Source: JALORV01 sp963769745
GTDB lineage: Bacteria > Pseudomonadota > Gammaproteobacteria > Burkholderiales > Burkholderiaceae_F
NCBI GenBank assembly: GCA_963769745.1
Contig: CAVYNB010000029.1
Location: 132,494 to 196,493 of the forward strand
DNA length: 64,000 nt
Direction of reading: 5' to 3'
Shown: positions 32,957 to 44,566 of the stretch, piece after piece
Layout: each line of letters begins with the position of its first letter
Numbering within the stretch: position 1 is the stretch's first letter
Program-made: the position numbers and the translations under genes
The notes under the pieces: generated by a model
Seen by the model: the letters and a program-made list of their open reading frames with translations, nothing else
Told to the model about the DNA's origin: nothing
Databases searched by the model: none

Positions 32957-34027
32957 GTGTCTGGTGACGCCCGCCTCGATTCCGCAGTGTCGTCGGCCTG
33001 GCGGCGGCGCGGGCTGCTGGCCTGGCTCCTCGCGCCGATCGCACTGCTCTATGCCGGCGCGCTGGCGATCCGCCGCGCCGCCTATGCCATCGGGCTGCTG
33101 CGCAGCGTACGTGTGGCAGTGCCGGTCATCGTCGTCGGCAATCTCTATGTCGGCGGTACCGGCAAGACTCCGCTGACGATCGAACTGGTCCGAGCGCTGC
33201 GGACACGAGGCTGGACCCCGGGTGTCGTGTCCCGCGGCTACGGCGGCACCGCCGGCGCACCCCGCCTGGTCGGCTCCCAGGACACCGCGGCAGAAGTCGG
33301 CGACGAACCGCTGCTGATTGCACGCGCCACCGCTGCGCCGGTGGCGGTCGCGGCGAGCCGCGTGCGGGCCGCACAGGCCCTGCTCGCTGCCGATCCCGCG
33401 TGCGATGTGATCGTTGCCGACGACGGCCTGCAGCACCTGCAGCTTGCTCGCGACATCGAGATTGCCTTGCTGGACGAGCGGGGCCTGGGCAACGGCTGGG
33501 TGCTGCCGGCGGGACCCTTGCGAGAACCCGCCGCCCGCCTCGGCCGGGTCGATGCAATCGTCCTGCATCGGGCCGAAGGTGCGGCGGTCGACGGGGTTCC
33601 CTGCTTTGCGATGCAGTCCCGGCTGGCCGGCGAGATCCATCGGCTCGGCGATCGTGCACACACGATGCCGCTGGCCGAGCTGACACGGCGCCAGCGCGAA
33701 TCCTCGTTGACGATCACGGCGGCCGCAGGCATTGGCGTGCCACAACGCTTCTTCGACATGCTGCGGGCTTGCGGACTCACGATCGAGCCGCTGCCGTTGC
33801 CCGATCATTTCGACTTCCGCAACAACCCCTTCGCGCCGTGCCGGACTCACCTGCTGCTGATCACCGAAAAGGACGCCGTAAAATGCGAACGGATCGATGC
33901 GCTGCGCAAGGATCCGCGCATCTGGGTCGTTCCCCTGGTCGCGACGATCGATACGGCGCTCGTCGACCTGGTCGTTACCGCACTGAACCGACTTCGAAAG
34001 GGCCCGCATGGACCACCGGCTGCTTGA
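32957..34027 (+). CDS. lpxK: Tetraacyldisaccharide 4'-kinase
   Basis: An inner-membrane-associated kinase that phosphorylates the 4' position of the lipid A precursor. At 356 residues it has an N-terminal hydrophobic helix, the Walker A loop VGGTGKTPLTI near residue 67, ADDGLQHLQLARDIEI, and VLPAGPLREP. The C-terminal LLITEKDAVKC is the family's closing motif. It starts with GTG at 32957. Its end overlaps the Trm112-like gene by about 20 bases. Confidence 0.95.
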   Translation: MSGDARLDSAVSSAWRRRGLLAWLLAPIALLYAGALAIRRAAYAIGLLRSVRVAVPVIVVGNLYVGGTGKTPLTIELVRALRTRGWTPGVVSRGYGGTAGAPRLVGSQDTAAEVGDEPLLIARATAAPVAVAASRVRAAQALLAADPACDVIVADDGLQHLQLARDIEIALLDERGLGNGWVLPAGPLREPAARLGRVDAIVLHRAEGAAVDGVPCFAMQSRLAGEIHRLGDRAHTMPLAELTRRQRESSLTITAAAGIGVPQRFFDMLRACGLTIEPLPLPDHFDFRNNPFAPCRTHLLLITEKDAVKCERIDALRKDPRIWVVPLVATIDTALVDLVVTALNRLRKGPHGPPAA

Positions 34028-34190
34028 CATCCTCGTATGCCCGGTCTGCAAGGGGCCGCTCGATTTTCACAAGGACGCGCAGGAACTCGTCTGCAAAGCC
34101 GACGCCCTTGCGTATCCGATCCGCGACGGGATACCGGTGATGCTCGAGTCCGAGGCACGCAAGGTCGCCCTGGCCGAACTCGGACGCTGA
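34008..34190 (+). CDS. ycaR: Trm112/YcaR-like zinc-ribbon protein
   Basis: Sixty residues of the Trm112/YcaR family: MDHRLLDILVCPVCKGPLDF with a CxxC, then ELVCKADALAYPIRDGIPVM. Only one CxxC and one later Cys are present, as in bacterial homologues. The function in bacteria is unclear. It always sits between lpxK and kdsB in this kind of cluster, as here. Confidence 0.93.
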   Translation: MDHRLLDILVCPVCKGPLDFHKDAQELVCKADALAYPIRDGIPVMLESEARKVALAELGR

Positions 34191-34215
34191 GCGTCTGCCG
34201 GGCACCCGCCGTTCC

Positions 34216-34980
34216 GTGAGTTTTGTCGTCATCATCCCGGCGCGGCTGGCGTCGACCCGTTTGCCGCGCAAGCCGCTCGCCGACATCGGCGGCGCGCCCA
34301 TGGTGGTCCGCGTCGCACAGCGCGCGCAGGCGACCCGGGCCGACCGCGTCGTGGTCGCGGCCGACAGCGAGGAGATCGTCGCGGCCTGCCAGGCCCATGG
34401 CATCGACGCCGTGCTTACGTCGCCGCAGCATGAAACCGGCACCGATCGGCTGGCCGAGGCGGCCCGCCTGCTTGGGCTGGGCACGGAGCAGATCGTCGTC
34501 AACGTCCAGGGCGACGAGCCATTGATCCCGGCTGCGGTGATCGACGACGTGGCTCGCCTGCTCGAGAGCAGCCCGGACTGCCAGATCGCAACGGCAGCGC
34601 ATGCAATCGCCGATGCCGAAGAATTCTTCAACCCGAACGTCGTCAAGGTCGTGACCGACCGGAAGAATCGGGCGCTGTACTTCTCACGCGCGCCGATCCC
34701 GTGGGCGCGCGACGCCTTCGCGGCCAGCCAGGCCCGGCTACCGGCGGCCTACCCGGCCCGCCGGCATGTCGGCTTGTATGCCTACCGGGTCGGCTTCCTC
34801 GAGCAGTTCCCGACGCTGCCACAGGATGCGCTCGAGGTGGCGGAACGGCTCGAGCAACTGCGCGCGCTGGCCCACGGATTCCGGATCGCCGTCCTCGGCC
34901 TCGAAGCGGCCTTGCCGCCCGGGGTGGATACGCCGGCCGATCTCGAACAGGTACGTGCCCTGTACGCCGCGCAGAGATAG
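34216..34980 (+). CDS. kdsB: 3-deoxy-manno-octulosonate cytidylyltransferase
   Basis: It activates Kdo as CMP-Kdo for lipopolysaccharide core synthesis. At 254 residues it has IPARLASTRLPRKPLADIGG at the start, VNVQGDEPLIPA near residue 96, and ALYFSRAPIPW and YAYRVGFLEQF further on. It starts with GTG at 34216, 25 bases after ycaR. With lpxK it gives the cluster a clear lipopolysaccharide theme. Confidence 0.97.
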   Translation: MSFVVIIPARLASTRLPRKPLADIGGAPMVVRVAQRAQATRADRVVVAADSEEIVAACQAHGIDAVLTSPQHETGTDRLAEAARLLGLGTEQIVVNVQGDEPLIPAAVIDDVARLLESSPDCQIATAAHAIADAEEFFNPNVVKVVTDRKNRALYFSRAPIPWARDAFAASQARLPAAYPARRHVGLYAYRVGFLEQFPTLPQDALEVAERLEQLRALAHGFRIAVLGLEAALPPGVDTPADLEQVRALYAAQR

Positions 34981-35011
34981 ACTGCGCGGCCTCGACAGAA
35001 GGAGCCATCCG

Positions 35012-36577
35012 ATGATGCGACTGACCACATTGGCGCTGCTGGCCGTACTCGCCGTCGCCGGCGCCCAGGCCAAGACCCTGCGCTGGGCCTCGCAGGGCGA
35101 CTACCAGACGGCCGACCCGTATTCGCAGAACGAGTTGCTGACCAATCTGTTCGCGCAGCAGGTGCACGACACGCTGGTGATGCGCGACAAGGACATGAAG
35201 ATCGTCCCTGCGCTGGCGGTGTCGTGGACGCAGGTGAACCCGACCACCTGGCGCTTCAACCTGCGCAAGGGAGTGAAGTTCCACGACGGCGCGCCGTTCA
35301 CCGCCGACGACGTCGTGTTCTCGTTCGAGCGCGCCAGCCACCCGAATTCGCAGATCCGCCAGTACGCGATCCCGTCCGGCAAGCCGCGCAAGATCGACGA
35401 CTTCACCGTCGAGTTCGTGCAGGACAAGCCCAATCCGATCACGCTCGAGCACATCGCCACGATCTTCATCATGAACAAGGCCTGGGCCGAGAAGAACAAG
35501 GTCGAGCGGCCGCTGTCGTTCAAGGAGCGCGAGGAGACCTATGCCGCGCGCAATGCCAACGGCACCGGCCCGTTCATGCTGGTGTCGCGCGAGCCCGGCG
35601 TGAAGTCGGTGCTGAAGAAGAATCCGGCCTGGTGGGGCACAGTGACCGGCAACATCGACGAGATCGTGTACTCGCCGATCGGCTCCGATGCGACTCGCAT
35701 CGCGGCGCTGCTGTCGGGCCAGGTCGACTTCATCCTCGACCCGCCGCCGCAGGACATCGCGCGCCTGAAGGCCAACAAGGACATCAAGGTGGTCGAAGGC
35801 CAGGAGAACCGGATCATTTTCTTCGGCTTCGACCAGAGCCGCGACGAACTGCTGTACTCGAACGTCAAGGGCAAGAATCCGTTCAAGGACAAGCGTGTGC
35901 GGCAGGCGGTCTACCAGGCCATCGACATCGAGGCGCTGAAAGGCAAGACCATGCGCGGCGCGGCGCTGCCCACCGGCGGCATCACGCCATCGACGCTGCC
36001 GTCGACGCCGGAAATCGAGAAGCGCCGACCGTATGACCCGGAGGCGGCGAAGAAGCTGCTGGCCGAGGCCGGCTACCCGAACGGCTTCGAGGTGACGCTG
36101 GACTGCCCCAACAACCGCTACATCAACGACGAGGAGATCTGTGTCGCGGTCGCGGCGATGCTGTCGCGCATCGGCATCCAGACCAAGGTCACCGCACAGC
36201 CACGTGCCACCTACTTCCCGAAGCTCGAGAAGTTCGACACCAGCTTCTACATGCTGGGCTGGGGCGGCGCGATCACCGACGCGCAGACGATGCTGTCACC
36301 GGTGCTGCGCTCGAAGGACGACAAGACCGGCAACGGCAGCTTCAACTACGGCCGCTACGTCAATCCGAAGCTCGATGCGATGATCGACGCGGCCGCGGTC
36401 GAGACCGACCCTGACAAGCGCAAGCAACTCGTCACGGGGGCGCTGACCGAGCACAACGAGCAGGTGCACCACGTTCCGCTGCATCGGCAGGTGATTCCCT
36501 GGGCGATGCGCAGCAACGTCAACGTCGTGCATCGGCCGGACAACTGGCTGATGGGCGAGTGGGTCAGGATCGACTGA
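35012..36577 (+). CDS. ABC transporter substrate-binding protein, family 5 (peptide/nickel type)
   Basis: A 521-residue periplasmic protein with a short signal peptide (MMRLTTLALLAVLAVAGAQA). The family-5 signature runs through WRFNLRKGVKFHDGAPFTAD near residue 80. Later blocks include FKDKRVRQAVYQAID and YDPEAAKKLLAEAGYPNGF. The substrate is probably a peptide or similar. A GAAGGAG precedes the ATG at 35012. No permease or ATPase gene is nearby, so it is an orphan placed between kdsB and adk. A strong terminator follows. Confidence 0.9.
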   Translation: MMRLTTLALLAVLAVAGAQAKTLRWASQGDYQTADPYSQNELLTNLFAQQVHDTLVMRDKDMKIVPALAVSWTQVNPTTWRFNLRKGVKFHDGAPFTADDVVFSFERASHPNSQIRQYAIPSGKPRKIDDFTVEFVQDKPNPITLEHIATIFIMNKAWAEKNKVERPLSFKEREETYAARNANGTGPFMLVSREPGVKSVLKKNPAWWGTVTGNIDEIVYSPIGSDATRIAALLSGQVDFILDPPPQDIARLKANKDIKVVEGQENRIIFFGFDQSRDELLYSNVKGKNPFKDKRVRQAVYQAIDIEALKGKTMRGAALPTGGITPSTLPSTPEIEKRRPYDPEAAKKLLAEAGYPNGFEVTLDCPNNRYINDEEICVAVAAMLSRIGIQTKVTAQPRATYFPKLEKFDTSFYMLGWGGAITDAQTMLSPVLRSKDDKTGNGSFNYGRYVNPKLDAMIDAAAVETDPDKRKQLVTGALTEHNEQVHHVPLHRQVIPWAMRSNVNVVHRPDNWLMGEWVRID

Positions 36578-36592
36578 TCGCGTTACTTCCGT

Positions 36593-36630
36593 GCAGAAGG
36601 GGCCGCCTTGCCGGCCCCTTCTGCTTTCTT
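36593..36630 (+). terminator. Strong rho-independent terminator after the substrate-binding protein gene
   Basis: A 13-bp perfect stem, GCAGAAGGGGCCG (36593-36605) with CGGCCCCTTCTGC (36612-36624), and a 6-base loop, followed by TTTCTT. It ends the unit before adk. Confidence 0.9.
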
Positions 36631-36810
36631 GGCGCCATGAAGGAAAGGCGGCGACCGAGGCCTCTGCCGCACGGGCGGGCCCAGCCCCGTCGGCGCAGGG
36701 TACGAACCGGGTAGAATCCCGCGGCTTCAGCGCCGGCGACAGACCGGTAGCAGCCAGTAGTCGACTGCGACAGCAGAACAACGACCACGAGTCGAGCGAA
36801 GGACAGGGGG

Positions 36811-37467
36811 ATGCGACTGATACTGCTCGGGCCGCCGGGTGCCGGCAAAGGCACGCAGGCCGCGTTCATCAAGGAGCGCTTCGGCATCCCGCAGATTTCG
36901 ACCGGAGACATGCTGCGCGCGGCCGTCAAGGCCGGCACTCCGCTGGGCCTGGCCGCCAAGAAGGTGATGGATGCTGGCGGGCTGGTGTCCGACGACATCA
37001 TCATCGGACTGGTCAAAGACCGCCTCAAGGAACCCGATACCGCGAACGGTTACCTCTTCGACGGTTTCCCGCGCACGATTCCGCAGGCCGAAGCGATGAA
37101 GCACGCCGGCGTCGCGATCGATTACGTGCTGGAAATCGCGGTCCCGGACGCGGACATCATCGATCGCATGAGCGGGCGGCGCGTGCACCTTTCGAGCGGC
37201 CGCACCTACCACGTCCGCTTCAATCCGCCCAAGGTGGAGGGTCGCGACGACGCAACCGGCGAGCCGCTGATCCAGCGTGACGATGACAAGGAAGAGACGG
37301 TGCGCAAGCGTCTCGAGGTCTACCACGCGCAGACGAGCGTGCTCGTCGACTACTACTCCCGGTGGGCCGCCAGCGGCGCCGCCGGTGCACCGAAGTACCG
37401 GAAGGTCGTCGGCGTCGGGTCGGTGGACGAAATCAGGCAGCGCGCGTTCGACGCGCTGTCGTCGTGA
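36811..37467 (+). CDS. adk: Adenylate kinase
   Basis: It balances adenine nucleotides (ATP + AMP to 2 ADP). At 218 residues it is the long form with a lid domain. GPPGAGKGTQA is the P-loop at residues 7-17. Also seen are ISTGDMLRAAVKAGTPLG, DGFPRTIPQAEAM, and the lid (GRTYHVRFNPPKVEGRDDAT), which lacks zinc cysteines. GGGG lies before the ATG. A likely -10 (TAGAAT) is at 36712-36717. Confidence 0.97.
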   Translation: MRLILLGPPGAGKGTQAAFIKERFGIPQISTGDMLRAAVKAGTPLGLAAKKVMDAGGLVSDDIIIGLVKDRLKEPDTANGYLFDGFPRTIPQAEAMKHAGVAIDYVLEIAVPDADIIDRMSGRRVHLSSGRTYHVRFNPPKVEGRDDATGEPLIQRDDDKEETVRKRLEVYHAQTSVLVDYYSRWAASGAAGAPKYRKVVGVGSVDEIRQRAFDALSS

Positions 37468-37507
37468 TTCAGTGAATTGATTCAGAAGTTTCGATAAGGA
37501 GAAGAAG

Positions 37508-39959
<2,452 letters not shown>

Positions 39960-39970
39960 CCGGAGATCTC

Positions 39971-40492
39971 ATGTTCGACGAAGAAGACAGGGAAATCGGC
40001 TACGCGCTATTCATCGCGATCGCACTGGCAATATTCGTTTCGATCTTCACGATGAGCATCGCTGCCGGCACGGCGATCGGTCAGTTCGGCAAGAAGGCCA
40101 GCGCCGGCGGATCGGCCATGACGCTTCCGGTCGCGGGTGCGACGACAACAACCTCGACGACCGCGGCCGCCATTCCGGACACACGGACGGTGAAGCTCTA
40201 TTTCGAACTGGGCAAGGCTGAACTGCCCGGCGATGCGCTGACCCGGCTTGCACCGCTGATCACGGCGGCCAGGGAGGCCCCGGCAAGTGTTCTGGTTCTG
40301 TCCGGATTTCACGACGCCAGCGGCGATCCGGTCGCCAACGCCGAGTTGGCCAAGCAACGTGCATTCGCGGTGCGCGACCTGCTCGCCAACGCCGGCGTCA
40401 GCGAACGTGGCATCGAGCTGGCAAAACCGGCGGTCACAACCGGGGGTGCCGATCCGCGCGAAGCGCGCCGTGTCGACGTGACCCTGCGCTGA
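39971..40492 (+). CDS. OmpA-like domain protein with one membrane helix
   Basis: A 173-residue protein. A short acidic start (MFDEEDREIGYALF) leads into a membrane helix around residues 10-33. A Thr/Ala-rich linker follows, then an OmpA-like domain: VKLYFELGKAELP, SGFHDASGDPVAN, AELAKQRAFAVRDLLANAG and EARRVDVTLR. The domain is clearly related to the tail of the preceding pyrophosphatase. It starts 11 bases after that stop, so the two are probably cotranscribed, and it ends before a terminator. It may anchor to peptidoglycan. Confidence 0.85.
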   Translation: MFDEEDREIGYALFIAIALAIFVSIFTMSIAAGTAIGQFGKKASAGGSAMTLPVAGATTTTSTTAAAIPDTRTVKLYFELGKAELPGDALTRLAPLITAAREAPASVLVLSGFHDASGDPVANAELAKQRAFAVRDLLANAGVSERGIELAKPAVTTGGADPREARRVDVTLR

Positions 40493-40511
40493 TCGGCGGC
40501 ACGCACATACC

Positions 40512-40547
40512 GGGGCGGTCGGCTCACGCTGTACCGCCCCTTTTTTT
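40512..40547 (+). terminator. Rho-independent terminator of hppA-ompA unit
   Basis: GGGGCGGT (40512-40519) pairs with ACCGCCCC (40533-40540), with a 13-base loop, followed by seven T's. Confidence 0.87.
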
Positions 40548-40561
40548 CGGATACGACCGTT

Positions 40562-41066
40562 ATGGAACTTCGGACCGCGCATTCAGCGGATTTTGCGTCG
40601 ATCCAGTCGATCTACGCACACCATGTCCTGCACGGACTCGGCACGTTCGAAACGGAGCCGCCGAGCGTGGAAGAGATGGGATCGCGCCATGCGCAGATCA
40701 GCGCGGCGGGCTTTCCCTATCTGGTAGCGGTCGAAGGCGAACCACGTCATCGGGTACGCCTACGCCAATCACTTCCGTACGCGGGCGGCGTATCGGCACA
40801 CCGTCGAGGACTCGGTCTATGTCGCGCCGGAGGCCGTCGGGCGCGGCGTCGGCAAGGCCCTGTTGAACGAACTCGTTGCGCGTTGCCGTTTGCAGGGACT
40901 GCAGCAAATGCTCGCGGTCATCGGCGATTCCGGCAATGCCGCCTCCATCGGCGTGCATGCTGCCTGCGGCTTCGAACTCGTCGGCGTGATGAAGTCGGTC
41001 GGCCGCAAGTTCGACCGCTGGGTCGACGTCGTCATCATGCAGCGCGCGCTCGCCGTCCAGCCGTAG
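40562..41066 (+). CDS. GNAT N-acetyltransferase, phosphinothricin-acetyltransferase-like (one frame break)
   Basis: A GNAT enzyme of 167 residues after correction. The start MELRTAHSADFASIQSIYAH and FETEPPSVEEM are typical of the Pat/YncA group that acetylates phosphinothricin or methionine sulfoximine analogues. The frame breaks near 40740-40745. The second half is VIGYAYANHFRTRAAYRHTV, the acetyl-CoA loop VGRGVGKALLNELV, and SIGVHAACGFELVGVMKSVG. Dropping one base joins both. It sits between a terminator and the convergent CoA-transferase, 3 bases away. Confidence 0.85.
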
Positions 41067-41069
41067 ACG

Positions 41070-43071
41070 TTAGGCGTCGCGGATGTGCTTGAGCGCCTGC
41101 GCCGCCGACTCGTAGATGTGCGGCGCAACGCCGCGCTGCTTCAGCGCCTTGCCGAGCTTGGCGCGCAGGAACCCTGAGGTCGTGTAGCGGCTGACTCCGA
41201 AGTAGTAGTGATCGACGAGCTGGCGGACCATCGCCGCGTACTCGTCGGCCACCTCGGGCGCCAGGTCGAAGTGGTCGTAGTTGACGATGCCGTAGACCTT
41301 GTGGCCGATCTCGTCGAGGCGACGCTTGATTTCGGCATGGACGGCCGCGACGTCGGCCGAGTTACGCACCGACAAGCGCTCAAAGTTGAGGAACAGCACG
41401 TTGTGCTCCTCGTCGTAGGACACACGCTGCGCGAGAGGAATCGCCAGCATCCGCTCGCGCAGGTTCATCGGTTCGTCGGCGAAGATGGCCGGGTCCATCG
41501 TCACGGGGTCGCGTGAAATGACCGGCCTGAAGTCCATGCGCGCCAGGATGTCGCGTTCGATGTCCACGCCCGGCGCCACTTCTGTCAGCTCGAGTCCCGT
41601 TTCGCCGAGACGGAACACGCAGCGCTCGGTGATGTAGAGCACCGGCTGTCCGCGCCGGTGCGCCTCGGCGCCGGAAAACGTGCGGTGCTCGACCTGCTGG
41701 ACGAACTTCTTCGGGCCGATGTCGTTCAGCAGCACCAGTTTGCCGTGATCGACGCGAACCTGAAGGTCGCCGGCGGTGAACGTACCGACGAACACCACGC
41801 GCTTGGCCGACTGCGAAATGTTGATGAAGCCGCCGGCACCCGCGAGCCGCGGCCCGAACTTGCTGACGTTGAGGTTGCCTTCGCGGTCGGCCTGCGCCAG
41901 CCCGAGGAAGGCCAGATCGAGTCCGCCGCCGTCGTAGAAGTCGAACTGATAGGGCTGGTCGATGATCGCCTGCGTGTTGACTGCCGCGCCGAAGTTGAGT
42001 CCCGCCGCCGGAATGCCACCGACCACACCCGGTTCTGCCGTCAGCGTCAGCAGGTCGATGACCTTTTCCTCGGCCGCCACGGCCGACACGCCTTCCGGCA
42101 TGCCGATGCCCAGGTTGACGACGCTGTTGGCCTGCAGCTCGAACGCCGCACGGCGGGCAATGATCTTGCGCTCGCTCATCGGCATCGGTGCGAGCGAGCT
42201 GACCGGCACGCGAATCTCGCCGGAAAAGCCGGGGTTGTACTGCTCGACGAAGGTCTGCATGTGGTACTCGGGCTTCTCGGCCACCACGATGCAGTCGACC
42301 AGCACGCCGGGTATCTTCACGTGCCGCGGATTCAGCGAACCGCGCTCCGCGATGCGCTCGACCTGCACGATGACGATGCCGCCCGAGTTGCGTGCCGCCA
42401 TCGCGATGGCCAGGGCCTCCAGTGTCAGTGCCTCGCGCTCCATCGTGATGTTTCCGTCAGGATCGGCCGTGGTGCCACGCACGACGCCGACATGGATCGG
42501 AAACGCCTTGTAGAACAGGTACTCCTCGCCGCCGACCGTCATCAGCTCGACCACGTCCTCCGTGGTCCGCTCGTTGATCTTGCCGCCGCCATGACGCGGG
42601 TCGACGAACGTGCCCAGTCCGATGCGGGACAGGTGACCTGGCTTGTGTCGCAGCGATGTCGCGAAAGAGGTGAGTGATCACCCCTTGCGGCAGGTTGTAG
42701 GCCTCGATGCGGTTGGCCACCGCCAGCGCCTGCAGCTTCGGTACCAGCCCCCAGTGCCCACCGATCACACGACGTACCAGTCCAGGATGGCCGAGGTGAT
42801 TGAGCCCGCGCTCCTTGCCGTCGCCCTGCCCGGCCGCGTAGACCAGGGTCAGCCCTTCGGGCCGGCCAACGCCGTCCGGATCCTTCTCGCTCGACTCGAC
42901 GAAGCGCTGCTCGAGCGCAACGGCGATGTTCTCGGGGAAGCCGATGCCGACGAAGCCACTGGTGGCGACCGTATCGCCGTCATGGATCAGCTGCACCGCT
43001 TCGCGTGCGGTGACGATCTTGCCCTTCTCGAAGCTCATGAGCCCCTGCAGCAGCTCGCGCCCGCGCCCCAT
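41070..43071 (-). CDS. Acyl-CoA:acetate/3-ketoacid (propionate-type) CoA-transferase with C-terminal extension (one frame break)
   Basis: A class I CoA-transferase that moves CoA between short-chain acids. The start region KGKIVTAREAVQLIHDGDTV and GFVGIGFPENIAVALE is typical of propionate CoA-transferase. The catalytic glutamate lies in TLTAEPGVVGGIPAAG. The frame breaks near 42645-42652, between RDIAA and HKPGHLSRIGLGTFVDPRHG. Dropping one base gives 666 residues. About 115 residues beyond the usual end (from RVSYDEEHNVLFLNFERLSV) form an extra domain I cannot name. ATG 43071 is chosen for its AGGGGAG. The gene is convergent with the GNAT gene. Confidence 0.88.
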
Positions 43072-43226
43072 TGCCGTCTCCCCTGACGTTTGCCCGACCG
43101 CTGATCGGTTTGTCTGAGCCGGGGAGCTGACTGTAGTCATCCGATTGGACTCTTGTCACGAAACTCATGCTTCCGGCACAGTAATCTTCACTTGTGGGCG
43201 TCGTCTCGCGAAGGTACGGTGGCTCA

Positions 43227-43700
43227 ATGCACCAGAACCGGAAGCGTTTTTCGAGGATGGCACTCCTGCAATCGCTGGGAGCCGGAACCCTTGTTGCCTT
43301 GCTCGCCCCCGGTGCGCTGGCTCAGGTAAAAGTCCAGGCGATTCCGGACTCCGTGCTTCGCCCGTACTCGGTACGCCACGCCGCCGCGGCGCCCGTGGTG
43401 GCCGCCCCGCTTCCCGCGGCACCCTCGTCCGCACCGGCCGCTACTCTGCAGTTGCGCGATTACAGCTGGCTCGGGGGCGCCGTGCAGGTCGAAGCGTCAC
43501 GAACGAACATCGACGGCTCGTACAAACGACCGAAAGTCATCGTCGGACTGCCGTCGGAATCGATGAAGAGCTGGCTGAACTCCGCCGGCTTCCCGACCGA
43601 GCAGTGCCTGCTGCCGATGGTGCGTGCCCGCGCACGCATCAACAACGATGGCGAGGCCAGCGGCGCGTTCTGGCTGTACGCGCGCTGCACTTTCCAGTAG
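43227..43700 (+). CDS. Secreted hypothetical protein
   Basis: A 157-residue protein I do not recognise. A basic start (MHQNRKRFSRMALLQS) leads into a signal-type hydrophobic stretch cut near ALAQ at residue 33. Then come an Ala/Pro-rich linker (about residues 50-72) and a compact C-terminal part beginning LQLRDYSWLGGAVQVEAS. Two cysteines near the end (EQCLLPM and YARCTF) could form a disulfide. It stands alone between the CoA-transferase (divergent) and the SDR gene. Confidence 0.7.
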   Translation: MHQNRKRFSRMALLQSLGAGTLVALLAPGALAQVKVQAIPDSVLRPYSVRHAAAAPVVAAPLPAAPSSAPAATLQLRDYSWLGGAVQVEASRTNIDGSYKRPKVIVGLPSESMKSWLNSAGFPTEQCLLPMVRARARINNDGEASGAFWLYARCTFQ

Positions 43701-43774
43701 TTGCGCCCCGGCCGTCCACGACGGCTCCTCTACACTTCCCCGGCTCGCATAGGGGCAGTTGAAGGGGATCCGAC

Positions 43775-44539
43775 ATGCAGATCAGCAATCACGTCTTTAT
43801 CGTCACCGGCGGGGCGTCCGGACTCGGCGGCGCCGCGTCCCGGATGCTCGCGACGCAAGGTGGCAAGGTCATCATTGCCGACGTCCAGGCCGACCGCGGA
43901 GAAGCGCTGGCGCGCGAACTCGGCGCGAATGCGCGCTACGTCAGGTGTGACGTCTCCAGCGAGGCGGACGGACGGGCTGCGGTCGACGCGGCGCTCGCTC
44001 TCGGAACCCTGCGTGGCCTCGTCAATTGCGCCGGCATTGCGATCGGCGAAAAGGTCGTCGGCAAGGAAGGCCCGCATGCGCTCGCGTCGTTTGCGCGCGT
44101 CATCAACATCAACCTGATCGGCACCTTCAACATGATCCGGCTCGCTGCCGAGGCCATGTCGAAGCAGGAACCGACGGCCGAGGGTGAACGCGGCGTGCTC
44201 GTCAACACGGCCTCGGTCGCTGCCTTCGACGGCCAGATCGGCCAGGCCGCGTACTCCGCCTCCAAGGGCGGCGTCGTTGGCATGACGCTGCCGATCGCGC
44301 GCGATCTTTCGCGCAGCGGCATCCGCTGTGTGACGATTGCCCCCGGCCTGTTTGCCACGCCGATGCTGCTTGGCATGCCGCAGGACGTTCAGGACTCGCT
44401 CGGCAAGCAGGTGCCGTTTCCCTCGCGCCTGGGCAAGCCGGACGAGTACGCAGCGCTGGTGCGGCACATCGTCGAGAACGTCATGCTCAATGGCGAGACG
44501 ATCCGTCTCGACGGCGCGATCCGCATGCAGCCGAAGTAA
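43775..44539 (+). CDS. SDR-family 3-hydroxyacyl-CoA dehydrogenase-like protein
   Basis: A 254-residue short-chain dehydrogenase. The NAD site is TGGASGLGG near residue 11, with the acidic D at VIIADVQADR and NCAGI near residue 87. The catalytic Ser is in VNTASVAAFDGQ, and the YxxxK pair is YSASKGG. The closest group is the type II 3-hydroxyacyl-CoA / 2-methyl-3-hydroxybutyryl-CoA dehydrogenases, as GPHALASFARVININLIGTF and DGAIRMQPK suggest. It may serve branched-chain or fatty-acid degradation. Confidence 0.88.
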   Translation: MQISNHVFIVTGGASGLGGAASRMLATQGGKVIIADVQADRGEALARELGANARYVRCDVSSEADGRAAVDAALALGTLRGLVNCAGIAIGEKVVGKEGPHALASFARVININLIGTFNMIRLAAEAMSKQEPTAEGERGVLVNTASVAAFDGQIGQAAYSASKGGVVGMTLPIARDLSRSGIRCVTIAPGLFATPMLLGMPQDVQDSLGKQVPFPSRLGKPDEYAALVRHIVENVMLNGETIRLDGAIRMQPK

Positions 44540-44566
44540 GGCGAGCGTCTTCGCACGGAGCTGAAC

